Source of the DNA: Deinococcus sp. HSC-46F16
GTDB lineage: Bacteria; Deinococcota; Deinococci; Deinococcales; Deinococcaceae
DNA length: 64,000 bases
Assembly (NCBI RefSeq): GCF_024171495.1
Contig: NZ_JALJZW010000001.1
Coordinates: 372,001-436,000 of the forward strand
Direction of reading: 5' to 3'
Position numbers and translations under genes: made by a program. How positions within the stretch are numbered: the stretch's first letter is position 1; every line of letters starts with the position of its first letter. Under the pieces are notes generated by a model, which had not been told where the DNA came from, made no database searches, and saw only the letters and a list, made by a program, of their open reading frames with translations. Positions 22,852 to 38,220 of this stretch are shown piece by piece.

Positions 22852-24110
22852 CCCGCCACCACGTCCAGCCGCGCCAGCCCCCGGATCACGAAGCCGCCCA
22901 CATAGTCGGGTTCGGCGTCCGGGTCCACCAGCCGCAGCCCCGGATAGGCCCGCGCGAGCGCCCGCAGGCTCAGGGCCAGTTCCAGCCGCGCCAGCGGTGC
23001 CCCCAGGCAGTAGTGCAGCCCCAGCCCGAAGGTGAGGTGCGGGTTGGGGTCGCGCGTGAGGTCCAGCTCGTCCGGCCGCTCGAAGCGCCGCCCGTCGCGG
23101 TTGCCGCTCGCGTACAGCAGCCCCACCTTCTCGCCGGGGCGCAGCTCGGCGCCGCAGACCTCCAGCTCCTCCAGTGCGTACCGCTCAAAGAGGGGCAGCG
23201 GCGTGTCGAAGCGCAGCAGTTCCTCCACCGCCGTGCGGAAGAGGGGGAGGCTGCCTTCCCGATCGGCGGCGGCCACCAGCGTCTCCCAGTGCTCCCGCTG
23301 CCGCATCAAGGCGAGCACGCCCGCCGACAGCCCGTTCACGCTGGCCTCGTGCCCGGCGTTCAGCAGCAGGATGCAAGTGTCGATCAGTTCCTGCTCGGTC
23401 AGGCGGTCGCCCTCCTGTTCGGCTTGCACGAGTGCGGTGATCAGGTCGTCCTGCGGCTCTCCCCGCCGTGCCCGCGCGAGGTCCCGCAGCAGCGCCCCGA
23501 AGTCGCGCACCGCCCGCTCGGCTTCCTCCTGATCGGCCCGCGTGTAGGTCGGCTCGTACAGCCGCACGATGGCCGCCGACCAGGGCCGGAGCTGATGCCG
23601 CTCGGACTCCGGCACCCCCAGCAACTCCGCGATCACCGTGACGGGCAGCGGTTCGGCATAGCCCGACACGAGGTCGAAACCGCCCGCCCCGCCCAGGGCC
23701 GCGAGTTGCCGGGAAAGCAGCGCCTCAATGCGCGGCCCCAGCGCCTCCACCCGTCTCGGCGTGAAGGCCAGGCCTACCAGCGAGCGCAGCCGGGTGTGCT
23801 TGGGCGGCTCGGAGTCCAGCAGGTGGTTGGTGTTGAAGGCGTCGAACGCGGCCTGCGCGGGGTCGGGAGGCGGCCAGCCCAGCTCGTCGCGCGAGTAGCG
23901 GTGCAGCACCGAGCGCCCGAAGCGGCGGTCGCGCAGGGTGGCGGCGATCTCGGCGTGTCGCGTCAGGAAGACCCGTCCCAGTGCCGGGTCATAGAAGGCC
24001 GGGGTCGCCGCCCGCACCTCTGCCAGCCAGGGGTAGGGGTCGCGGACGAAGTCGGAATCGGTCATCGGCAGCGTGACTTCGGGCAGGGCTTCGGCGGGAG
24101 GCGGGGACAT
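22848..24110 (-). CDS. Cytochrome P450 with atypical I-helix
   Basis: This 420-residue soluble bacterial P450 has the K-helix ExxR at E297-R300 and the heme-binding loop FGLGLHYCLG with Cys368 as thiolate ligand. A meander follows. The I-helix reads LLLNAGHEASVNG (248-260). The usual acid-threonine pair AGxE-T has Ala256 where Thr is expected, followed by Ser257. The substrate is unknown; deinococcal P450s include carotenoid hydroxylases, but no carotenoid gene is adjacent. It may start at ATG 24065 instead, which would remove 15 residues. It is translationally coupled to the downstream channel gene. Confidence 0.92.
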   Translation of the reverse strand: MSPPPAEALPEVTLPMTDSDFVRDPYPWLAEVRAATPAFYDPALGRVFLTRHAEIAATLRDRRFGRSVLHRYSRDELGWPPPDPAQAAFDAFNTNHLLDSEPPKHTRLRSLVGLAFTPRRVEALGPRIEALLSRQLAALGGAGGFDLVSGYAEPLPVTVIAELLGVPESERHQLRPWSAAIVRLYEPTYTRADQEEAERAVRDFGALLRDLARARRGEPQDDLITALVQAEQEGDRLTEQELIDTCILLLNAGHEASVNGLSAGVLALMRQREHWETLVAAADREGSLPLFRTAVEELLRFDTPLPLFERYALEELEVCGAELRPGEKVGLLYASGNRDGRRFERPDELDLTRDPNPHLTFGLGLHYCLGAPLARLELALSLRALARAYPGLRLVDPDAEPDYVGGFVIRGLARLDVVAG

Positions 24111-24152
24111 GCGCTCAGGCTACGCCGAAGCCCTGCCCTCACGCGCCCACAC

Positions 24153-24968
24153 TCACGCGAAGTTCTGCTCCACCAGCGGCGGGCGGTTCCCCTCGCTGGG
24201 CCGGGAGTCCTCCGCGTCCACGGTGGCCGTCTCGTGGATGACGGTCACAGGAGTGGTCGCGGGCAGGCTGTCGTCGGCGGCGGGGAGGTGCCGGGCGCTG
24301 AGTTCGGAGAAAGACTGCATCAGGGCGCGGTACTGGCTCACGAACTGCGCGTACTCGGTCCGCACGGCGCTCAGGCGGGCGCTGAGGTCGGCGTGGCGCT
24401 CGCTGTAGGCGCGGTCCAGATAGGTGGTGCGCTCGGCGTGGGCGCGGTCGCGCTCCAGGGTGAGGTCGTGGTGCTGGCGTTCCAGCTCGGCCATACGGTC
24501 GCGGTAGGCGACTTCCAGTTCGGCCACCCGCGCCCCGTGCGCGGCCTCCAGCTCGGCGGCGCGGGTTTCGGCGGCCTGCCGCAGGGCGTCGCACTCGGTC
24601 TGCGCCTGCGAGAGCATCAGCTCGCACTGCCGCGCGGCGTTCTCGCGCAGGTCGTGCCCGATGCGCTCGGCGGCGACGACCGCCCGGCGAATCTCGTCTT
24701 CAGACTGGCGGCGCTCCTCCAGCTCGCGCTCCAGGCTGCCCAGGCGCTCGCGCAGGGCCTGCCGCTCGTGCAGCAGCGCCTCGACGCGGCCTGCGACCCG
24801 CTCCAGAAAGGTCCGCACCGCGCCCCGGTCATACCCGAAGGTCCGGCGCCCGAAGGTCTGGTGGGTGATGTCGAGGGGGCTGATGGTCTCGGCGGCCTGC
24901 GGCAGCAGCGCGTCGCTGAGACGGGGAGCCTCCGTGGGGGCCGAATCGGTCAGGGGGGGAATCGTCAT
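24153..24968 (-). CDS. DivIVA-like coiled-coil protein
   Basis: This 271-residue protein has a DivIVA-type N-terminal domain (about 30-65: [20 protein letters not shown], then [18 protein letters not shown]). In that domain the FGRR/F-GYD motif matches the lipid-binding and early coiled-coil region. A long coiled coil rich in Glu/Arg/Ala runs to about residue 230, and a short polar tail follows. DivIVA proteins recognise curved membrane and position division or polar factors. The start overlaps the stop of the YggS gene by 4 bases. yggS-divIVA proximity is common in bacteria with DivIVA-linked division clusters. Confidence 0.88.
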   Translation of the reverse strand: MTIPPLTDSAPTEAPRLSDALLPQAAETISPLDITHQTFGRRTFGYDRGAVRTFLERVAGRVEALLHERQALRERLGSLERELEERRQSEDEIRRAVVAAERIGHDLRENAARQCELMLSQAQTECDALRQAAETRAAELEAAHGARVAELEVAYRDRMAELERQHHDLTLERDRAHAERTTYLDRAYSERHADLSARLSAVRTEYAQFVSQYRALMQSFSELSARHLPAADDSLPATTPVTVIHETATVDAEDSRPSEGNRPPLVEQNFA

Positions 24969-25609
24969 AGAAAAAGGCTCCTTCCGACGCGCACCAGGGT
25001 CGCGCCCGCGTGAATGGCGAGGTCGTAGTCGCCGCTCATGCCCATGCTGAGTTCGGGCAATCCGAGGTCGTGCGCCCGCCGCGCCGTGTCAGCGAAGACG
25101 CGCCGGGCGGCTTCGGGATCACCGTCCGGCGCCATCACCATCAGGCCGCGTACCGTGAGGCCAGTGGCGACGACCCCGGCGTGGACCCGGCGCAGGTCGT
25201 CCGGGACGACGCCGTGCTTCTGCGCCTCCCCGTTGTGGACCTGCAGCAGCACGGCGGGCGCCCGGCCCCACTTGCCCGCGGCGTCGGCGAGGGCCTCGGC
25301 CTGCCGCACCTCCTCCAGCGCGTGAATCAGGGTGACCGGGCGCATGTACTTGACCTTGTTGAGTTGCAGCGGCCCGACGAAATGCCACTCCAGGTCGGGC
25401 CTCGCCGCTGCCTTGTCGCGCAGTTCCTGGGCACGGCCCTCACCCAGCGGAAGGCCGCCGGGTTGCAGGCCCGCGTGGGGCAGCACCAGGCGCTCGATGG
25501 TCTCCAGCGGCTGCCCCTTGGTGACCGCCACCAGCCGCACCGTGTCCGGCCCGCGCCCGGCGTCGGCTTCGGCCGCGCGGATGGCGGCCAGCACCGCCGG
25601 GACGGTCAT
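24965..25609 (-). CDS. PLP homeostasis protein, YggS/PROSC family
   Basis: This 214-residue single-domain PLP-binding TIM barrel is of the YggS family, which buffers pyridoxal phosphate and keeps amino/keto acid pools balanced. It shows [15 protein letters not shown] with the PLP lysine, [36 protein letters not shown] and the phosphate-binding [18 protein letters not shown] with the usual late [11 protein letters not shown] 25609 is preferred over GTG 25615 because GGAG lies 7 bases upstream. The helix after the lysine reads [16 protein letters not shown] rather than the commoner FGENYVQE, a mild divergence. It is coupled to divIVA. Confidence 0.9.
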   Translation of the reverse strand: MTVPAVLAAIRAAEADAGRGPDTVRLVAVTKGQPLETIERLVLPHAGLQPGGLPLGEGRAQELRDKAAARPDLEWHFVGPLQLNKVKYMRPVTLIHALEEVRQAEALADAAGKWGRAPAVLLQVHNGEAQKHGVVPDDLRRVHAGVVATGLTVRGLMVMAPDGDPEAARRVFADTARRAHDLGLPELSMGMSGDYDLAIHAGATLVRVGRSLFL

Positions 25610-25881
25610 AGGCACACTCCAGGGGGCCTTGAGCGGCGCCTCATGCTCGGCCCCGCCTCTGCGCCTTTGTGGGTCGGGTCACGCCCGGCATTGTGGCCGT
25701 TTGTGCCCGCCCGCTCAAGTCCCCGTCCCATGCGGCCGCCCATGCCGCCGGAAGTGGAGGCACCGTCAAGTGCCCTTCATCCTTCTCAGCGCCGCAGCGG
25801 AAAGGGTAGGGCAGCCGCCCGCCCCCACGGTCCCTGTTCAGGGTGAACAGTGCCGTGAGGCTGTGCCACACTAGGAGATAC

Positions 25882-28422
<2,541 letters not shown>

Positions 28423-28440
28423 GCCACACGTCCACATTGG

Positions 28441-28476
28441 AAGGGGGGCGAGTCTCTGCGGAGACCCGCCCCTTTC
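28441..28476 (+). terminator. Intrinsic-type terminator of bamA
   Basis: GGGGCG-A-GTCTC, loop TGCG, GAGAC-C-CGCCCC forms an 11 bp stem interrupted by one mismatch, followed by TTT. Confidence 0.7.
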
Positions 28477-28531
28477 CCGTGGTTCTGTGCGGACGCGACA
28501 CCACCGCTCTGTCCCCCGTGGAACGGGGTGC

Positions 28532-28747
28532 ATGACAGCCGGGAGGGGAGAGACGCAACACGGGAATGAAAAAGCCCCCGGAGTTGTGTTCCGGGTGCAG
28601 AAAGGAGGTGCGTTCTCAGGACTCGACACCGTAGGAATAAAGCCGAGTGCCCGCGAAAGCCGGGCGGCAGGTGGGGTCGCCGTGATCCTTACGGCCCTCG
28701 GGACCCTGCTGACCGGCCCCGCGGCGTTCCTGAATGCCCTGAAATAA
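28532..28747 (+). CDS. Possible small protein with C-terminal membrane helix
   Basis: This 71-residue open frame starts at ATG 28532 and ends in a hydrophobic stretch, [20 protein letters not shown], followed by LNALK*. The N-terminal two thirds are polar and unremarkable. No clear ribosome-binding site precedes ATG 28532, and a shorter start at GTG 28682 (21 residues, only the hydrophobic part) is also possible. It lies between two intrinsic terminators, so it could be a separate transcription unit. The same DNA has several hairpins and may instead be a non-coding RNA. Confidence 0.3.
   Translation: MTAGRGETQHGNEKAPGVVFRVQKGGAFSGLDTVGIKPSARESRAAGGVAVILTALGTLLTGPAAFLNALK
28569..28598 (-). 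terminator. Intrinsic terminator on the minus strand with anti-SD-like seed
   Basis: On the minus strand GCACCCGGA pairs with TCCGGGGGC and is followed by TTTTT. Immediately before it, at 28610-28599, the strand reads CACCTCCTTTCT, the usual 3' end sequence of bacterial 16S rRNA. Seed plus terminator is the layout of a small regulatory RNA. Confidence 0.45.
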
Positions 28748-28788
28748 GCCTCTTGCCCCCGGCTGCACCCTTCAATCGGCTCCAGTCT

Positions 28789-28811
28789 CCCGCCCACGGC
28801 GGGCGATTTTT
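28789..28811 (+). terminator. Intrinsic terminator
   Basis: CCCGCC, loop CAC, GGCGGG, then CGATTTTT. It would end a short plus-strand transcript from the 28.5-28.8 kb locus before rqcH begins. Confidence 0.65.
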
Positions 28812-28891
28812 CGTGTCGGCCCCCGTTCACCGCCGACCCGCTAGCATGCCGCGATGACCCGCACCCCGCACTCCCCCCACGAGGCCCGCGC

Positions 28892-30439
28892 ATGGAAGGA
28901 CTGATGCTGGCGCGGGTGCTGCGTGAGCTCTTACCGCACCTGCCCGCCCGCACGCTGGGCTGGGCCTTTCCCGACGAGACGACGGCCGCGCTGCTGCTCG
29001 ACGGCGTGGGAAATCTGGTCCTGAGCTACCGCCCGCCGCAGCCGGTGGTGTTTCTGTCGCGCGAACGCCTGCGCGGCGAGCCGCACAACGGCTTCCAGCG
29101 CTACCTCGCGGCGCGGGTGCGGGGCGACCTCACGGCGGCCGAGCAGCTCAAGCTCGACCGCGTGTTCACGCTGCACTTCGCGGGGGAAGACGGCTTCGTG
29201 CCCCAGCCCCCCACCCGGCTGCTGTTCGAGGTGACCGGCCGCAACGCCAACGTGCTGGTGCTGGAGCCGGGCGAGGGCTTTTCCGGCCGCATCCTGATGG
29301 CCGCCCGCGAGATCACCGGGAGCCGCAACCGCTTCCGCACGGTGCGCTCGGGGGGTGAGTACACGCCGCCGCCCCCCTACGACAAGCTCGACCCCCGCAC
29401 CCTGACCCCGGAGGAAGCCCGCTCGCTGGCCGATCTGCCCGTCGGGCGCTGGCGTGAGCGCCTCGACGGGCTGGGGCCGCTGCTGGGGGCCGAACTCGGG
29501 CGCCGCGTGGGGCTGGCTCCCGTCGAGGCGCCCGGCGACCGCTGGCCGCAGGTGTTGACGGCGGTGCGGTCCCTCGTCGCCGACCCCAGCGTTTCCGAGG
29601 GCGTGATGCAGGAAGGCGCCCGCGAGGCCGCCCGCGCCGAGAAGGCCGCCGCCCTGCGCAAGGCCCTGCGCGAGCCGCTGGACAAGCGGGTGACCCTGCT
29701 GGACAACCAGCTTGCGGACGTGTCCCGCGCCGAGGCCGGGCTGGACGCCGCCGCGCAGGACCGCGGCGAGGCCGACCTGCTGATGGCCTATGCCCACACG
29801 GTCGAGCCGGGTGCGGCCTCGGTCCTCCTGCCCGCCTTCGACGGCAGCGGGGAGGTCCCGGTGGCCCTCGACCCCAGCCTGGGCGCGGTGCAGAACGCCG
29901 AAAAACGCTATACCCGCGCCCGTCGCCGCGAGGAGGTCTACGAGCGGCTGGCCGAGCGCGAACCGGGTCTGCGGGCCGAATTGGAGGAAGCCCGCGCCCG
30001 CCTGATGCACCTCGACACGGCCAGCCTGGAGGACCTGGAGGCGCTCTCGGCCACCCTCCAGCAGGAGCGCCCCGAGAAGAGTCCCTACGGCATGCGCTTT
30101 ACCACGCCGGGCGGGTTCGAGACACTGGTCGGCCGCAACAACAAGGAAAATGCGACCCTCACGCACCGGCTGGGCCGCAGCCTGGACCACTGGTTCCACG
30201 CGCAGGGCTATCCCGGCAGCCACGTCCTCGTGCGCTCGGGCGGACGCGACCTCGACCTCCCCGACATCCTGTACGCCGCGAGGCTGGCGGCGGCGCATTC
30301 CAAGGCGCGGGGCAGCTCCAACGTGCCGGTGGACTACACCCGCATCAAGCACGTGTGGCGGCCCAAGGGGGCTCCGGCCGGGCAGGTGCATTACACCGAC
30401 CAGAAGACGGTGTTCGTGGACGGCACGCTGCCGGAGTAG
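28892..30439 (+). CDS. rqcH: RqcH/NFACT-family ribosome quality control protein
   Basis: RqcH binds stalled 50S subunits and adds C-terminal alanine tails to mark nascent chains for decay. The 515-residue protein has an NFACT-N domain with the conserved Asp-Arg at D89-R90 ([12 protein letters not shown]). A coiled-coil middle domain runs from about 225 to 365. The C-terminal NFACT-R domain has [46 protein letters not shown] and [16 protein letters not shown]. Shorter than Bacillus RqcH (about 570) but with all landmarks. A second ATG at residue 5 is a possible start. It has also been described in older annotation as a fibronectin-binding-protein homologue. Confidence 0.9.
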   Translation: MEGLMLARVLRELLPHLPARTLGWAFPDETTAALLLDGVGNLVLSYRPPQPVVFLSRERLRGEPHNGFQRYLAARVRGDLTAAEQLKLDRVFTLHFAGEDGFVPQPPTRLLFEVTGRNANVLVLEPGEGFSGRILMAAREITGSRNRFRTVRSGGEYTPPPPYDKLDPRTLTPEEARSLADLPVGRWRERLDGLGPLLGAELGRRVGLAPVEAPGDRWPQVLTAVRSLVADPSVSEGVMQEGAREAARAEKAAALRKALREPLDKRVTLLDNQLADVSRAEAGLDAAAQDRGEADLLMAYAHTVEPGAASVLLPAFDGSGEVPVALDPSLGAVQNAEKRYTRARRREEVYERLAEREPGLRAELEEARARLMHLDTASLEDLEALSATLQQERPEKSPYGMRFTTPGGFETLVGRNNKENATLTHRLGRSLDHWFHAQGYPGSHVLVRSGGRDLDLPDILYAARLAAAHSKARGSSNVPVDYTRIKHVWRPKGAPAGQVHYTDQKTVFVDGTLPE

Positions 30440-30485
30440 GCCGCACATCAAGACTCCCATCACCCCCTGCCCCGTTCCCACCCCG

Positions 30486-30491
30486 TACAAT
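30486..30491 (+). promoter_or_regulatory. -10 box for panD
   Basis: TACAAT lies 8 bases before the GTG start at 30500, implying a leaderless or one-base leader transcript. Confidence 0.5.
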
Positions 30492-30499
30492 GCCCGGCT

Positions 30500-30862
30500 G
30501 TGGAACGCATCATGTTCAGGGCCAAGATTCACCGCGCGACCGTCACGCAGGCGGACCTCGACTACGTCGGCAGCGTGACCATCGATCAGGACCTGCTTGA
30601 TGCGGCCGACATCCTGGTCAATGAGCGCGTGGACATCTACAACGTCACCAACGGCCACCGCCTGAGCACCTACGCCCTGAGCGGCCCGCGCGGCAGCGGC
30701 GTCATCGGCATCAACGGAGCCGCCGCGCATCTCGTGCAGCCCGGTGACCTCGTGATCATCGCGGCCTACGGCAACTTCACCGAGGAGGAAGCCCGCACCC
30801 TCGAACCCCGTGTCGTGATCGTGGACGCGCACAACCGTCCGGTGGACCTGCAACCGGCCTGA
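30500..30862 (+). CDS. panD: Aspartate 1-decarboxylase proenzyme
   Basis: PanD makes beta-alanine for pantothenate and coenzyme A. The 120-residue zymogen self-cleaves at Gly-Ser within [10 protein letters not shown] (G24-S25 region) to create the catalytic pyruvoyl group. Further landmarks are [52 protein letters not shown] and IAAYG. GTG 30500 gives the canonical [13 protein letters not shown] start. The gene stands alone with its own -10 box and a downstream hairpin. No panB or panC lies in the window. Length is normal. Confidence 0.95.
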   Translation: MERIMFRAKIHRATVTQADLDYVGSVTIDQDLLDAADILVNERVDIYNVTNGHRLSTYALSGPRGSGVIGINGAAAHLVQPGDLVIIAAYGNFTEEEARTLEPRVVIVDAHNRPVDLQPA

Positions 30863-30879
30863 ACGCGAGAGGCGGTCTG

Positions 30880-30910
30880 GGGAAGGGGAGACAATCGTTT
30901 TCCCCTTCCC
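30880..30910 (+). terminator. Hairpin downstream of panD
   Basis: GGGAAGGGGA and TCCCCTTCCC form a 10 bp perfect stem 17 bases after the panD stop. The T-rich part is in the loop side, so it may be a hairpin-only terminator. The rest of the 279-base gap up to 31141 has no supported gene. Confidence 0.55.
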
Positions 30911-31129
30911 TCACCTGTTGAGCGGAGGTCTCGGAGATCTGGCCACGTACACGGGGACGCGTCGTGGGGCAGGGGCATGCGCCCTCCCAACGCTCCGCCT
31001 CCAACGTATCGGTCCGTGCTTCCGGCCAGTGGTCAGGAGAAGCCCTGCGCAGGGCACCTCTCCACCTGCCATTTTCTGACCAGAATCTAACAACTCAAAT
31101 CGAGTCCAAACAAAACTTCAGCGAACCTT

Positions 31130-31135
31130 TACACT
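31130..31135 (+). promoter_or_regulatory. Leaderless-type -10 box for the HD-GYP gene
   Basis: TACACT lies 6 bases before GTG 31142, inside a locally AT-rich stretch (31075-31135) that contrasts with its surroundings. Confidence 0.5.
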
Positions 31136-31141
31136 CCACCC

Positions 31142-32491
31142 GTGAAGCCGCGAGGGTGGACCGTGAGCGCGTTGCTCGTTGTGGGCGTTACCGGGCTGTT
31201 CTGGGCGGCGTTCATGGGGCAGGCTACACTGCTGGCCGGGTTGGCGGTCGCGCTCGCCGCGCTGGCCTGGCCGCTGGGCGGCGCGGCGCGTTGGGTGCCG
31301 CTGGTGGGGTACGTGGTGGCCTTTTTGTTGTCGGCGTCGTGGGGGGGTGCCCTGGGGATGGCCGAACTGACGGGGGCGCTGCTGCTGGCGGGCGGGCTGG
31401 GGGCGCTGGGGCTGCGTGACAGCCGCCTGGCGGCCGAGGCTGCGGGGCTGCGGCGGGTCACGGCGGCCTTTCAGAAGGGCAGTGGACGGCTGGCGGAGGC
31501 CGACCGGGCCGAGGACATCATCCGGGCGGGGGTAGCGATGGTGGCGGACCTGGGCCTCGCGCCGCACCTCGCGTATGTAGGCTACGTGCGCGGTACCCCG
31601 CAGGTTCTGGGGGCGCGGGGAGCCTTTGCCGAACACCTGCACCGCCCGATCTACCCGGCGGGCGACAGCCACAGCGTGCAGGCCGACCACGCCCTTGCCG
31701 ACGAAGTGCTGGCCCTGCTGCCCCCGCAGGCGCGGGGCGAGTGGCTGGCGGTGCCCGTGACGGGCGGGGGGCACGACCTCGGCCTGCTGGTGTTCAGCCG
31801 CCCCGGCACGCCCTTCAGCGCCGCCGAGCGGGGCACGCTGGACTCCTGCGCCTGCCTGATCGGGTCGCAACTGGGGCAGTGGGAGGCGATCTGCGAACTC
31901 CGCGCCGCCAACGACCTGACCCTGCGCTCGCTGGGCGCGGCCCTGGAGCGCCGCGACGACGAGACGGGCGGCCACACCACCCGCGTGGTGGGCGCGAGCG
32001 TGCGCCTCGCCCGCCTGCTGGGCTGGGATGAGGAGCGGGTCGCGGCCCTGCGGCGCGGGGCGTACCTGCATGACCTCGGCAAGCTGGCGATTCCCGACCG
32101 GGTGCTGCACAAACGCGGTCCCCTCGACACCGAGGAGCGCCGCATCATCGAGTCGCACAGCGTCATCGGGTACAACCTGCTGCAAGACCTGCACTTCCTG
32201 CCCGCCGAAACCCTCGACCTCGTGCGCCACCACCACGAGCGTTGGGACGGCAGTGGGTACCCCGCCCGGCTGCGCGGCCACGACATTCCGGAAGCCGCCC
32301 GCCTCTTTGCCGTCGTGGACGTGTACGACGCCCTGACGAGTGCGCGGCCCTACAAGGCGGCGTGGCCCCGGGCGCGGGCGGTGCAGGAACTGCGGACCCA
32401 AGCCGGACGGCAACTCGACCCGCAGTACGTCGAAGCCTTTATCAGGATGATTGAAGCCGAGGACCACGACGACGTGCGGCTGGTGTCCTGA
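31142..32491 (+). CDS. Membrane-anchored GAF-HD-GYP phosphodiesterase
   Basis: This 449-residue protein has three or four N-terminal membrane helices (about 8-92), a GAF-like sensory region (about 120-245) and an HD-GYP domain. The HD-GYP landmarks are ALERRDDETGGHTTRV, LHDLGKLAIPD (H310-D311), ESHSVIGYNLL, HHHERWDGSGYP (363-374) and DVYDALTSARPYK. HD-GYP proteins hydrolyse cyclic di-GMP or related dinucleotides. All metal-ligand positions look intact, so it should be active. The input signal is unknown. It starts with GTG behind a leaderless-type promoter and converges on the PfkB gene. Confidence 0.9.
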   Translation: MKPRGWTVSALLVVGVTGLFWAAFMGQATLLAGLAVALAALAWPLGGAARWVPLVGYVVAFLLSASWGGALGMAELTGALLLAGGLGALGLRDSRLAAEAAGLRRVTAAFQKGSGRLAEADRAEDIIRAGVAMVADLGLAPHLAYVGYVRGTPQVLGARGAFAEHLHRPIYPAGDSHSVQADHALADEVLALLPPQARGEWLAVPVTGGGHDLGLLVFSRPGTPFSAAERGTLDSCACLIGSQLGQWEAICELRAANDLTLRSLGAALERRDDETGGHTTRVVGASVRLARLLGWDEERVAALRRGAYLHDLGKLAIPDRVLHKRGPLDTEERRIIESHSVIGYNLLQDLHFLPAETLDLVRHHHERWDGSGYPARLRGHDIPEAARLFAVVDVYDALTSARPYKAAWPRARAVQELRTQAGRQLDPQYVEAFIRMIEAEDHDDVRLVS

Positions 32492-32501
32492 CCCCGGCCC
32501 C

Positions 32502-33416
32502 TCAGCCGGGCAGCGCCGCGAGGTCTTCCCGCGTGGGGGCGTAGGCGCCGGGCCGCGCACACGCCGCCGCCGCCGCCCGCAGGCCGAGGCGCAGGTGCTC
32601 GGTCCACAGCGCCTCCGGGCGCCCGGCCGCGCTCGCAAGCAGGCCCGCGCACAGGGCGTCCCCGGCGCCGACCGTGTCCGCGACCCGCACCGGCACGGCG
32701 GGGAGGTCCACCCGTCCGGCCGCGTGGTAGAGGGTGGCCCCGGCCGCGCCCCGCGTGACCACCAGCGGGGCGCGGGGATTCAGACCCCGCAGGCGGCGCA
32801 GCGCGTCCGCCTCGCTCTGCCCCGGAAAGAAGAAGGCGAGGTCCTCGTCGCTGAACTTCAGCAGGTCCGAGAGGCGCACCACCCGCTCGAAGGTCGCCGG
32901 GTAGTCGGGGTGGCGGTGCGCGGTGCGGGCGTTGGGGTCGAAGCTGACCTGGACCCCCGCCGCCTTCGCCCCCGCGACGAGGTCTAGCAGGGTCCGCGAG
33001 AGGGGAGGCCGCGCGAGGCTGATGCCGCCCACATGCAGCCAGCGGGCCGCCCTCATCCAGCCTTCCGGCAGCCGTGCGGGGTCAAAGTGCAGGTCGGCGC
33101 TGTTCTCGCCCAGGAAGCGGTAGGCGGGCGGGTCGAGCCGGTAGACCACCGCCATCAGGGTGGGCTGCGGGGCGCGTTGCAGGAAGCGGGCATCCAACCC
33201 CGCCTCGGCCCCGGCCCCCGCGAGGTCGTCCCCGAAGTTGTCCTCGCCTACCGCCCCGGCAAAGGCCGAGGGTACCCCCAGCCGGGCACACGCGCGGGCC
33301 ACGTTCCACCCCGCCCCACCGGGGTGCGCCCGCCACAGGCCCTCCCCGGCGGTCACGAGGTCGGTCAGGGCCTCTCCGGCACTCACGATGGCAGGCAGGG
33401 GGGCAGCGGCGCTCAT
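32502..33416 (-). CDS. PfkB-family sugar kinase (fructokinase-like)
   Basis: This 304-residue ribokinase-fold kinase has the N-terminal [16 protein letters not shown] sugar-binding motif, [10 protein letters not shown], a VSFDPNART strand and the C-terminal anion-hole signature [14 protein letters not shown] (247-260) with the catalytic Asp253. The best guess for substrate is a ketohexose such as fructose, since family position cannot be fixed by eye. ATG 33416 has TACCCT 7 bases upstream, and the promoter is back-to-back with that of the HDAC-family gene. No sugar transporter is adjacent. Confidence 0.88.
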   Translation of the reverse strand: MSAAAPLPAIVSAGEALTDLVTAGEGLWRAHPGGAGWNVARACARLGVPSAFAGAVGEDNFGDDLAGAGAEAGLDARFLQRAPQPTLMAVVYRLDPPAYRFLGENSADLHFDPARLPEGWMRAARWLHVGGISLARPPLSRTLLDLVAGAKAAGVQVSFDPNARTAHRHPDYPATFERVVRLSDLLKFSDEDLAFFFPGQSEADALRRLRGLNPRAPLVVTRGAAGATLYHAAGRVDLPAVPVRVADTVGAGDALCAGLLASAAGRPEALWTEHLRLGLRAAAAACARPGAYAPTREDLAALPG

Positions 33417-33423
33417 GGACCAC

Positions 33424-33429
33424 AGGGTA
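33424..33429 (-). promoter_or_regulatory. Leaderless-type -10 box for the PfkB gene
   Basis: TACCCT on the minus strand lies 7 bases before ATG 33416. Confidence 0.5.
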
Positions 33430-33510
33430 AGGGAGTACCCGGCCACGGAGGCGTTGTTCAAGCCTTGTCGAAGGTGCGCCCGGCTGCGGCATCCCCGCCC
33501 CACCACCCGC

Positions 33511-33516
33511 CACACT
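33511..33516 (+). promoter_or_regulatory. Putative -10 box for the HDAC-family gene
   Basis: CACACT lies 6 bases before GTG 33523. The first base departs from the TANNNT pattern, as it also does at 51582. Confidence 0.35.
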
Positions 33517-33522
33517 GGTCCG

Positions 33523-34452
<930 letters not shown>

Positions 34453-34523
34453 ACGCCCGACCTGCCTGAGTGGCCGCGTGAGGAAAGCTGGGATCTCCTC
34501 GGGGCTGTGACATTCCATACACA

Positions 34524-34544
34524 GCCCACCTTCACAAGGTGGGC
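34524..34544 (+). terminator. Perfect 9 bp hairpin after the HDAC-family gene
   Basis: GCCCACCTT, loop CAC, AAGGTGGGC. It lies between the HDAC-family stop and the CRP-like gene and lacks a T run. TACATT at 34575-34580 further on may belong to the CRP promoter. Confidence 0.55.
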
Positions 34545-34633
34545 CAGGCGGCATTTAACCTTAGACAGACCTTGTACATTCTCGTCAGGTTCAAGTCCCG
34601 GTCGCCCGCCCTCGTGTCCACAGGAGTCGCCCC

Positions 34634-35272
34634 ATGACGCTTAACAGCACCCCGAGTACGCCCTCCCTGCACCTCACCGATCTGCACCGCCGCCCCCTGC
34701 GCCGGGGCGAGACGCTGTACTACGCGGGCGACGCGGCTCCCAGCCTCTACCGGCTGGAAAGCGGGTTGCTGCGGGCCGTGCGCCTGACGCCCCAGGGCCG
34801 CACCCTGACCGTGCGCCACATCTGGCCCGGCGACGTGTTCGGTGAGGAAACGCTGCATGCGATCTCCCGCGCCCATCAGGTCACGGCGCTCACCGACGCG
34901 GTGGTCGTGCCCCTGCACCCGCAGCACCTCGGAGCGGCCGAGCTGTGGGAGGTCACCCGCAGCCTCAGCGCCCAGCTTCAGCGGGTTATGAACGACGGCG
35001 TTCATATCCAGAATGGCGAACTGCGCGAGCGCATCGCCCGCTACCTGCTTAACCTCGCGGAATCCAGCCTCGGTGGGCGACACGGCGACGGCACCCGCTT
35101 TGTGCGGGCCACCCACGAGCTGATCGCGGAGGGCACCGGAGCCACCCGCGAGAGCGTGTCCAAGCTGATCGGCGAGATGCGCGACGACGGCCTGCTGACC
35201 CCCGCCTATCGCTGCCTGACCCTGACCGACGAGGCCAGTCTGCGGGCGCTGAGCGGCTACCACGGCGACTGA
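34634..35272 (+). CDS. CRP/FNR-family transcription regulator
   Basis: This 212-residue protein has an N-terminal cyclic-nucleotide-binding-type beta roll (about 15-110, with [20 protein letters not shown] and [13 protein letters not shown]), a long dimerisation helix (about 115-140) and a C-terminal winged helix. The recognition helix is in [20 protein letters not shown]. The residues that bind cAMP in Escherichia coli CRP are not obviously present, so the ligand is unknown. AGGAG with 7-base spacing precedes the ATG, unlike its leaderless neighbours. It lies directly upstream of nurA-herA, but a hairpin separates them. Confidence 0.9.
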   Translation: MTLNSTPSTPSLHLTDLHRRPLRRGETLYYAGDAAPSLYRLESGLLRAVRLTPQGRTLTVRHIWPGDVFGEETLHAISRAHQVTALTDAVVVPLHPQHLGAAELWEVTRSLSAQLQRVMNDGVHIQNGELRERIARYLLNLAESSLGGRHGDGTRFVRATHELIAEGTGATRESVSKLIGEMRDDGLLTPAYRCLTLTDEASLRALSGYHGD

Positions 35273-35293
35273 AGCGTTCGGGGACCGGAAACA

Positions 35294-35317
35294 GAGCGGA
35301 GGCTGCGGCTTCCGCTC
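35294..35317 (+). terminator. Hairpin terminator of the CRP-like gene
   Basis: GAGCGGA-GGC, loop TGCG, GCT-TCCGCTC, followed by CTTGCTT. It separates the regulator gene from nurA. Confidence 0.6.
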
Positions 35318-35360
35318 CTTGCTTATGGGCTGGGCTTATCCGCCCGTCCCCCTTCGCCCC

Positions 35361-35366
35361 TAGAAT
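35361..35366 (+). promoter_or_regulatory. Leaderless-type -10 box for nurA-herA
   Basis: TAGAAT lies 6 bases before ATG 35373, and only C residues lie between. Confidence 0.55.
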
Positions 35367-35372
35367 CCCCCC

Positions 35373-38209
<2,837 letters not shown>

Positions 38210-38220
38210 GGAGAGGGCAG

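Noticed and set aside
28484..28812. A known riboswitch class (c-di-GMP-I, c-di-AMP, cobalamin) in the bamA-rqcH gap
   Set aside because: Only short fragments such as GGCAGGTGGGGTCGCC resemble parts of these classes. The required conserved cores are missing, so I list it as an unassigned structured locus.
28854..28892. A short ATG frame just before rqcH
   Set aside because: It is out of frame with rqcH, ends after about 12 codons and has no ribosome-binding site.
34585..34620. A GGTTCAAGTCCC stretch resembling a tRNA T-arm
   Set aside because: The flanking bases do not form a T stem, and no D-arm, anticodon arm or acceptor stem can be folded around it.
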